Below are positions 56,791 to 64,000 of a stretch of DNA of 64,000 bases, one piece after another. Origin of the DNA: an uncultured Myxococcales bacterium (lineage in GTDB: Bacteria; Myxococcota_A; Bradymonadia; UBA7976; VGTA01); NCBI GenBank assembly GCA_937146725.1, contig CAKZRU010000077.1, forward strand, positions 1 through 64,000, in the 5' to 3' direction. Within the stretch, counting starts at the first letter, position 1, and each line of letters starts with the position of its first letter. A program made the translations under genes and the position numbers. Below the pieces are notes generated by a model. The model searched no databases. It saw nothing but the letters and a program-made list of their open reading frames with translations, and had not been told where the DNA came from.

Positions 56791-59700
56791 CTAATAGTCA
56801 AGTGTGGGCCATTGGTGGAAATCAAACAGGCCATTATTAAGAGTATCACATTCACCCCTTGGGCGAGCATTCAAGTCAGTATCAAGCACTTGCATTGTAT
56901 AGTCTACACGTTCATCACCGTCCGCATATATTGTGGCTGCAGTGACTCGTAAATAGAGTAATCCGGCTTGGCCATTGGCTCTAATATTAACACACTGTGC
57001 ACTCTTTTGTAGAGCCGCACTTTCGGTATAACGGGTTAAGTCTTGATCCATAACTGCAAGCTCTAATTGTCCATCAGATGATGGCTGGAAGCCAACATGA
57101 ACAGTTTTATCTGTTCCATCTAAAGTAATCGTATACCAATCACCGACATTACGTTCATCTTGGCAGACCCAAGCATTACCAAAGCGGACTTCTTCAGCGC
57201 CAAGAACGGTCGCTAAGCTTCTTTGGTTATTCCCATTGTTACCTTCCCAAATATCCGGCGCACAAGGTGGATCTGGGTTAATCAAGTCAAACTCTAAGGT
57301 ATAGCTTGTTTCCGGCGCTTGATCACGTTGCTCATGAGAGACCTTTAACCAATAATCACCCGGTGATAACTGACCTCGAGGAAGGGCGATTAAACCATCC
57401 TCATATTGGCCTCGGCTAGACTCAACCTGTGCCCCATCAGCAGCTTGATATAGGCTTAATTTCATACCTTGAGTATTGGTCAGTAGTCGAGTGGTAAATC
57501 TTTGGTTGTCACGTTCAATGGTAAACTTATACCAATCAACATCTTCTGCACCTACGGCTGAACAAATCAAGCCTTCTTGTGTACTTTGTAGCTCTCGAGC
57601 ACGAGCAGGGTCATCGTCTCGACTGGTCAACTCAACTAAGTCTGACTCACAGTCGGCAACTAATGGGTTACGACCACGGAGAATTTCTTCACGAGAACTC
57701 AAGCCATCTCCATCTGGATCGGTATCGGCATCACTCGCATCGCGAGGATTAAGACCATTATTAAGCTCATCGGCATTGCTTAAACCATCTTGATCAAAGT
57801 CTCCGGCCGCATCTGCGGGATTCATTGGATCTAAGCCACCAGATATTTCTAGCCAATTTGAAATCCCATCGTTATCTTGGTCATTGCTTGCATCGCTTGG
57901 GTCTCTCATATTGACTTCTAGACCTTGTTGAGCCCATGTCCATTCTTGAACATTGCTCATCCCATCATTATCAATGTCTAATTCCGCATCTTGCGCTTCA
58001 ACCGGATTAAGCCCTGCTTCAACCTCTGCACCATTAGGCATGCCATCGCCATCACAGTCTCGATCAGCATCAAGACCATCTGGAGAACTTGCTCGCATTG
58101 GGCTAATAGACATACCAAAGTCAACTTGGCAGTCTAGCTCATATAAGCCGACTAGACCATCTTCATCATAGTCAATTCGGTCATGGTTAAACTGCTGAAT
58201 GGCAATATTTACATCACTGATGTTGAATACATTATCACGAGTATCACGATTAAAATCGCCCCAAGTGTATTCAGGATATCGTTGCGCACGAATTGTAGGA
58301 TCAGCTAAATCCCAACCCATAGAATAGGCAACGGTGATGGCAAAGAGCTTTTGTAGATCGGTGAAAGGCTCACGGGGGCGAATAGGCATTTCGAGGCTTG
58401 GCCCTTGGCTAGGTATCTCACCATTCACAAGCTGTATCCCTTCACATACATTTGGATAAGGCACAGTCTCTCTTAATGGCTCATCAAGAACACGTTGCTG
58501 ATTAAGCGCTGGAATAACACATTCATTGTATTGCTCATAAACTAAGCAGCGACGCTCTGGAGCAATATAATAAAGGAGCGCTGCATCACGCTGACCATCA
58601 TCTAATAAGTTCAAAAGTACACCTTGTTGAGCACGAGCAGATAATGGGTAAGGATTATTGGCACCACACAACGACTCTACTCTTAGAAGAGCGACTTCAA
58701 CTCTGAACTTCACAGCTAGAGTGAGCATTTGTTGGGCATTACGCACATAGACACCTTCATCGGCAGCTGCAAACAAGTTCCCAATTAAATCCATCAAGGC
58801 AAGCTGTAATGATAAACTATCTTGGTCATCAATAAATTGACAATCAGGATGTTCCGGATCAGCTTGGAAGCAACGGATACCAATGGGCTGAATCACCCAA
58901 GTCATAATTTGGTCAACCGAGGCAATCGCATTATTAACCGCAGCAAGGCCAGGCGAACTATTAAGCCCTTGGCCTCCTTGGGTAGCAGCATAGGCACTGA
59001 GTTCGGATTGCAACTGCTTAAGAGAACGAATTAAGTCTTGATTGACCAAATTACCCTCAGCAACCTTAGCCACCGGATCTCCGGTTGAGCTCAGTGTAAA
59101 CTCCTCTGCTTGATGGGCAATATCGGTGACATCTCGGGATAAGAAATGTGCCTCAATTAATGCGGCATGAAGGTCTCTTGCTAAATAGCCATCTCGTGTG
59201 GTCACTCGGTCAAAGAAATCAACATTTTCAAACATTTGTCGAGAGAAGTTGAGCATTTCTTGTGCGCCTAATAGACGACTGTCCTCAGCAGGTGGATAGG
59301 CGCTTAAATCGTTAAAGTAGGCATCGCTAGCAGCTGTTGTCGCTGTGGCAAAAACTTGCTCTGTTTCTCGAAGGATTTGACGACTGATCTTCCACATAAG
59401 TGCCCCAAAGCGAGCACCGGCAATTTGCGCACGATTTAATCGGAATAAAAGCTCATCAAGTGCAAGTAGAGTATTGCCTCGATATAAGCTTGCCATTCGT
59501 TCATTCATACTATAAGCCCCGGAAATGTCCGCATGAAGCGCTAGGGCATCAGGATCGATGTTACCTTGGAGAGCAGCATCACGCTGAGCTTCGGCCCAAA
59601 GTCCACGATTTGCCCATTCTGAAGACGGTGTCTGTCCTTGTGGAGCAAGAGCATTTACAATGGCTGTACTCACATTATTTTGGGCTAATAAGTCGGTGAT

Positions 59701-62700
59701 CTCACTATCTACCTCTCTGAGTAGATCTGCAAGGGTGATCGAACGAACTTCAAGCGTAAACTGCTGCTCACTCATTGAGTCTTGGTCTTTTACCCTAAGC
59801 GTGAGATTATAAGAGCCTGCTTCTAAGTAACGATAATTGGCTGTTGCTGATGGGAAAGCCTCAAATTGGCCATCACCAGTAAAGTCCCACTCATAAGCGA
59901 TGATTTGATCGGCACTCGCTAAAGCTCGGGCTTCAACAATAAACTCCAAATCCTGTAGTTCGTATGGAGCGTTAGGAAGCGTGACACTGACAATTTCAGG
60001 TCTTACATCACCTACACTCACTCTCGCGCTTGCCATCATCTCACTGTCTTCATCACGCACAACCAAGCGTACTTGATAGAGACCATCATGCTCATAAACG
60101 TGAGTGGTTTGGGCAAGATCAGCAAATGAACCTGAATCGGATGAACCATCACCCCAATCCCAAGTTAAAGCCGGACGATTAGCTAGGGTGGAAAGCGGAT
60201 CTGCTGGATTTGCCTCATGACTATTAGAGCCATCAAAACTGATTTCTTGACCCTGCAAGCCTTGATAAGGTCCGCCTACCACAGCAACAGGATTGACATC
60301 ATTGATAATGACTTCATAGTCTTGTCTGTGTGTTGCACCAAAGCGGTCTTCAACTTCCATGACTCCTAAGAATGAACCATCTTCGCTCGTATCTGCATTG
60401 ACCACCGCACCGTTTGAATCGATATTTCCATCGCTATTGAAGTCCCAACGATAGGCAACAATTTGGTCATCTTCTTCAGGAGGTGCAGAGCTAGTTCCTT
60501 CCAAAAGGAGTGGCGTACCCTCGGTGACCTCATAAGTAGGTATAAGAGTTAAAGGAACACTATTGGGGTGACCAGGCGGTTGTGGCCTTGAAATCGGAGG
60601 TGCATTGACTCGGAAACTTCGTTGACTTAGGAAGGTTTGATTTGAGCAGTCTCTTACTGAGACAGTCAAAGTTGCTGCTCCCGGATCTACGATTCTTGAG
60701 CCCTCTTGATAAACCCATGTTCCACTGCCTTCTGAATTGACTTCAGCAGTGACCGCTGAAATACAGGCTTCTGGGCCTTCGGCTGTCCATGTAAATCGAG
60801 CCGAATCCCCACCGACAAGCTCACCCTCATTTGGTCCATCAAGAACAACTGATACAGGACCAGACACTCGATAACTTCTAGAAGCAATCGTTTCATTACC
60901 ACAATGGTCTGTGGCCGTGACATTCACAGTTTTTTGACAAGCATTTTCTACAAATTGTACATTCATACTTGGTGTTGTGTCCAAAGCATCCACAACACTT
61001 GGTTCAGGACTTGGCGCTTGGTTTGGACCATAGCAGGCACCTTCAATAAGAGCGTTATTAAAACTCACCACAGGCGCTACACGGTCAAAGGTGATTAGGC
61101 CACCAGGTGTAACCACTGTACGGGCGCCAAGGAAGTCACCAATTTCAACTTCTACCTTGTGAATACCATCGGAGAGACCGGTGACATCAACAGACATGGT
61201 GCCTTCAAGATAGTTACCGTTTGGATCGGCCGCAAAGTTTTCTCGATATGCCTCTACATCATCAATAAAGACCTTCATACGGACTGTACCACCATCAGGA
61301 TCACGATAACGCATTCTGATATCAAAACTATTTTGAGAAGTGAGACAATCCTCTGCTCTTGGCGACAAAATTTCACCGGTAGGCGGAGGATTTGGTCTTA
61401 CGGTGACTTCTTGTACCGCTGGGGTAGAACAGGCCCCTTTACTGTCACAAACAATCACACGAACAAGCTTAGTTAAACCGACTTCCCAAGTTGGATCAGT
61501 AAAGTTTTGGATAAGATCACCGGTATAGTCGCTACCATTTCGGAAGCCAGCACCATTGGTATCATCATTGCCGTACAGGCCATCACCATCGGTGTCCCAC
61601 TTATAGGTCACAATGGTGTCACAGGGTTGATCTGGGTCATAGGATGCACGAGCATCAAGATTAATGGGCGTCATTTGATTAGCGTTAATTGGGCCAGTGG
61701 CATATGGACCACCTGCATGAGCAACCGGCGTAACATTGTTATCTTGGTTGATCTCAAATGTGGTCGTATCACTGCTTGTTCGGCCCGATTCATCAGTAAT
61801 TGTTAGAGTCGCTTGAACAGTCGCTCCCCCCAAACCAACTCGGTAAATAGTGAGCGCATCCGTTGAGTCGGTTTCGTTATCTTGGTCAAAATCCCAAGCA
61901 TAGCTTACAATTCGGAAGCCCTTATCCAAAGGTCCATCGGTTGTACTTGCTAAACCGTTAAAGCTTACATCAGTATCACAGGCTGCGCGTGGTGGTTCGG
62001 CAGAAGCGATCGCTTGTGGTCCATTATAAACACGCACTTCACCACGGCTTTCCTGACTTGCGCCCCATCTGTCGGTTACTCGAACCCCAATGGCATAGGC
62101 ACCGAGTGGGTCATTCACGTTAAGAACGGGAGTAAACTGAGCTCGAGTTAAGGTGGGTTGAGCTTGATTAACAAAGCTTCGTTCAAAGGCATTATTATTA
62201 TAAAGTCCATCACCATCAAGATCCCATTCATAGCTGACAATGGCATCACCACAGTTTGATTCCGCATCAATACTATTGCTTGCATCTAGTTGGAATGATT
62301 CATCATTGACTGCAATGGCATAAGGGCCACCAACGTTTGCGACCGGAGCACTATTGCCTTGGTCGACTGAAATTGTGACCTGATCTTCGCTTTGGTTACC
62401 GCGGCTGTCTGTGACTCTAAGCTTAATGACTTGTGGACCCTCAAAGGAGAATTGGTTGGCGGTAAAGAGAACTTGAGCTCCTTCACGATCACCGGCAGTT
62501 CCATAATTTCCGTCACCATCAAGATCCCATTCATAACTGACAATACTGATATTGGGGTGCTCGTGATTAGAGTTACTGCCGTCTAGAGTAAACTGTTCAC
62601 CGCAAGCGACTTGAGTGCGTGGAATATTAATAGTGGCAATTGGATTAGCAGCGTGAACAACGAGGCGACTCTCGTCTGTGGCCGAAAGTAGAGTGGTATC

Positions 62701-64000
62701 TTCAGCCATAAAGAAAATACTGTATTCGCCAACATTATCAATGCCCATATTAGCGAGTTGATCAGGCGTCACTTCGTAAATTGCTTCTTGGCCATCGCCA
62801 TCTTGATCTTCGCTTTCAATCTGCCAATCATCCTGCTGTGCATTTGGCGTTTGATTGACCCACCAACGATAGAAGCGGACCCAATCACCTTGATTGGGCT
62901 CCAAAGTTTGAGCTCCGTTCAGGAATAAAGAGTCTCCAAGTAAGATATGATAGCCAAGTTCTGGCGCATCAGATGGATCGGCATCGGCTGTGGGTGGTAC
63001 ATTTCCTAAGCCATAAGAAAGTGTTGCTGAATATTCTCCGACTTCTCCTCGATCATCGGTCACTCTTAGGCTCACAACCGGTGCTGGAATATTGTCCGGA
63101 GTTGGGACAGGCTCAAAGAACTTACGAACCGTAATGGTCGGTTGTCCAATAAACTCATCAAAGGCACCATCATTGTTTAAGTCCCAAGCATAATTAACAA
63201 CTTGTCCACCGGGTCTTGGTGAGAAGCTTTCTCGTCCATCAAGCTCAACTAAAACTTCACCGGTTTCCTCATTGATTGGCGCAGGACTTGGGAGTTGATC
63301 GAAGGTCGCAATCGGTTCACGGCGATAAAGAGTGAGTGTCATTTCGGCTCTGTGTGTTAAGCCAAGCGTATCTTCAACCTCAAGAACAATACGGTTACTA
63401 GGTAAGCCTGTTCTAGGATCGGCCGGTCCTTGTAAAACCTGCTGAAGTTGATTCCATGAAAGGCTTAGCTGAGGATTATTCTCAACAAAGGTAGGTGTGC
63501 TATTAGGGCCAGGATTAATGAACCATTTGTAGCTTACGATGCTGTCTCCACAATGTACATCTGGCTCGAAACTTGCGCCTGCATTAATCACCAAATCATC
63601 ACCAGTGAGATGAATGAGCTCAGTATAAGGCAAGCGGGCTACCGGTGCCTGGTTGCCTTGATTTACATTGATTTGAATCGCCTGTGCGTCATCACAGAAT
63701 GGGACATTGTCACAGACTTGTAAGCGAGCTGTATACGTACCAAAGCGGTTATAAGTATACTCAACAACATTGCCTTCACCCTGTCGCTCAAAACCAGCGA
63801 CGCCATCCAAATCCCACTTGTATTCAGAGATTTGTCTTTGAGGGAAAGGATGTGAGCTTTCACTTGCATCAAAGCGAACAGTCTGCCCACAGCGAGCTAA
63901 AGTTGGTGTGGCGCGCCAAGCCGCAATCGGTTCATTGGGGTATACGGTGAGTTCGGTTTGTTCAGAGGCGCTTCGACCAGTAGAATCGGTCACGCTTAGG
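56791..64000 (-). CDS. Giant PKD and thrombospondin type 3 repeat surface protein, 5' end off the window
   Basis: The last 2400 or more residues of a very large extracellular protein; the frame is open to the right edge. At least 11 PKD domains come first, each with marks such as SYEWDLDGDG or YAWDLNNDG and spaced about 100-120 residues apart, with Ig-like modules between the eighth and ninth. A long helical region of about 400 residues follows. Then comes a dockerin/EF-hand-like stretch (YTWGDFNRDTRDNVFNISD; DYDEDGLVGLYELD) and five or more thrombospondin type 3-like calcium repeats (DQDGLSNADELNNGLNPRD). Two PPC-like beta domains end the protein. The calcium-binding motifs suggest a rigid Ca-dependent surface fibre or adhesin. 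No signal peptide can be judged because the start is missing. Confidence 0.85.
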   Translation of the reverse strand, partial: LSVTDSTGRSASEQTELTVYPNEPIAAWRATPTLARCGQTVRFDASESSHPFPQRQISEYKWDLDGVAGFERQGEGNVVEYTYNRFGTYTARLQVCDNVPFCDDAQAIQINVNQGNQAPVARLPYTELIHLTGDDLVINAGASFEPDVHCGDSIVSYKWFINPGPNSTPTFVENNPQLSLSWNQLQQVLQGPADPRTGLPSNRIVLEVEDTLGLTHRAEMTLTLYRREPIATFDQLPSPAPINEETGEVLVELDGRESFSPRPGGQVVNYAWDLNNDGAFDEFIGQPTITVRKFFEPVPTPDNIPAPVVSLRVTDDRGEVGEYSATLSYGLGNVPPTADADPSDAPELGYHILLGDSLFLNGAQTLEPNQGDWVRFYRWWVNQTPNAQQDDWQIESEDQDGDGQEAIYEVTPDQLANMGIDNVGEYSIFFMAEDTTLLSATDESRLVVHAANPIATINIPRTQVACGEQFTLDGSNSNHEHPNISIVSYEWDLDGDGNYGTAGDREGAQVLFTANQFSFEGPQVIKLRVTDSRGNQSEDQVTISVDQGNSAPVANVGGPYAIAVNDESFQLDASNSIDAESNCGDAIVSYEWDLDGDGLYNNNAFERSFVNQAQPTLTRAQFTPVLNVNDPLGAYAIGVRVTDRWGASQESRGEVRVYNGPQAIASAEPPRAACDTDVSFNGLASTTDGPLDKGFRIVSYAWDFDQDNETDSTDALTIYRVGLGGATVQATLTITDESGRTSSDTTTFEINQDNNVTPVAHAGGPYATGPINANQMTPINLDARASYDPDQPCDTIVTYKWDTDGDGLYGNDDTNGAGFRNGSDYTGDLIQNFTDPTWEVGLTKLVRVIVCDSKGACSTPAVQEVTVRPNPPPTGEILSPRAEDCLTSQNSFDIRMRYRDPDGGTVRMKVFIDDVEAYRENFAADPNGNYLEGTMSVDVTGLSDGIHKVEVEIGDFLGARTVVTPGGLITFDRVAPVVSFNNALIEGACYGPNQAPSPEPSVVDALDTTPSMNVQFVENACQKTVNVTATDHCGNETIASRSYRVSGPVSVVLDGPNEGELVGGDSARFTWTAEGPEACISAVTAEVNSEGSGTWVYQEGSRIVDPGAATLTVSVRDCSNQTFLSQRSFRVNAPPISRPQPPGHPNSVPLTLIPTYEVTEGTPLLLEGTSSAPPEEDDQIVAYRWDFNSDGNIDSNGAVVNADTSEDGSFLGVMEVEDRFGATHRQDYEVIINDVNPVAVVGGPYQGLQGQEISFDGSNSHEANPADPLSTLANRPALTWDWGDGSSDSGSFADLAQTTHVYEHDGLYQVRLVVRDEDSEMMASARVSVGDVRPEIVSVTLPNAPYELQDLEFIVEARALASADQIIAYEWDFTGDGQFEAFPSATANYRYLEAGSYNLTLRVKDQDSMSEQQFTLEVRSITLADLLREVDSEITDLLAQNNVSTAIVNALAPQGQTPSSEWANRGLWAEAQRDAALQGNIDPDALALHADISGAYSMNERMASLYRGNTLLALDELLFRLNRAQIAGARFGALMWKISRQILRETEQVFATATTAASDAYFNDLSAYPPAEDSRLLGAQEMLNFSRQMFENVDFFDRVTTRDGYLARDLHAALIEAHFLSRDVTDIAHQAEEFTLSSTGDPVAKVAEGNLVNQDLIRSLKQLQSELSAYAATQGGQGLNSSPGLAAVNNAIASVDQIMTWVIQPIGIRCFQADPEHPDCQFIDDQDSLSLQLALMDLIGNLFAAADEGVYVRNAQQMLTLAVKFRVEVALLRVESLCGANNPYPLSARAQQGVLLNLLDDGQRDAALLYYIAPERRCLVYEQYNECVIPALNQQRVLDEPLRETVPYPNVCEGIQLVNGEIPSQGPSLEMPIRPREPFTDLQKLFAITVAYSMGWDLADPTIRAQRYPEYTWGDFNRDTRDNVFNISDVNIAIQQFNHDRIDYDEDGLVGLYELDCQVDFGMSISPMRASSPDGLDADRDCDGDGMPNGAEVEAGLNPVEAQDAELDIDNDGMSNVQEWTWAQQGLEVNMRDPSDASNDQDNDGISNWLEISGGLDPMNPADAAGDFDQDGLSNADELNNGLNPRDASDADTDPDGDGLSSREEILRGRNPLVADCESDLVELTSRDDDPARARELQSTQEGLICSAVGAEDVDWYKFTIERDNQRFTTRLLTNTQGMKLSLYQAADGAQVESSRGQYEDGLIALPRGQLSPGDYWLKVSHEQRDQAPETSYTLEFDLINPDPPCAPDIWEGNNGNNQRSLATVLGAEEVRFGNAWVCQDERNVGDWYTITLDGTDKTVHVGFQPSSDGQLELAVMDQDLTRYTESAALQKSAQCVNIRANGQAGLLYLRVTAATIYADGDERVDYTMQVLDTDLNARPRGECDTLNNGLFDFHQWPTLDY

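Overview
This is a 64 kb stretch of a moderately AT-rich bacterial chromosome with about 40 protein genes. I see no rRNA, tRNA, CRISPR array, insertion sequence or phage gene. The gene content points to a deltaproteobacterium in the broad sense, most likely Myxococcota. The evidence is many secreted lipoproteins, DUF4215-type Cys-rich repeats, PKD and thrombospondin type 3 repeats, a DUF1552/DUF1592 pair, a pseudokinase-PP2C fusion and a TIGR04551-like outer membrane protein. Two lipoproteins carry MAGE-type pentapeptide repeats just after the lipobox, which I associate from memory with Bradymonadales-like marine lineages. The taxonomic call is inference.

Layout. 1-10328 (minus) is a tightly packed run: thiL, two overlapping CNNM/HlyC-type transporters, a HEAT-like protein, a lipoprotein, an APH-fold kinase, mpl (murein peptide recycling) and a membrane-anchored MutS-like ATPase cut by the window edge. 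10526-20362 holds proteins of unknown function and secreted proteins: an IF2_N/DUF2325-like protein, a phytase-esterase-like propeller lipoprotein, a WD40-like lipoprotein and the two MAGE-repeat lipoproteins. 20649-30029 (plus) is metabolic: malic enzyme maeA, a DarP-like protein, a DUF4212/SSS symporter pair, fadH, a YdjM-like membrane hydrolase and a YfbK-type VWA lipoprotein.

30056-33502 (minus) is a four-gene urate operon with ATGA overlaps: puuD, allB, uraD, uraH. Together they take urate through 5-hydroxyisourate and OHCU to allantoin and allantoate, with the first step passing electrons to a cytochrome c domain. 33659-38593 encodes a pentaheme cytochrome lipoprotein and a DUF1552/DUF1592 pair. 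38749-41225 is an ECF sigma factor with a translationally coupled membrane protein that may be its anti-sigma. 41360-53141 contains a zinc-ribbon/propeller protein, a membrane protein, Mrp, an outer membrane barrel, a pseudokinase-PP2C protein and unknowns. 53481-56728 (plus) holds a protein with two AEKAA-repeat blocks and a NadD-DUF2520 fusion. 56791-64000 is the C-terminal 2400+ residues of a giant PKD/TSP3 surface protein.

No single new system such as a defence island stands out. The most unusual items are the NadD-DUF2520 fusion, the pseudokinase-PP2C cluster, the IF2_N/DUF2325-like protein, the repeat-bearing lipoproteins, and the sigma factor with its atypical partner.
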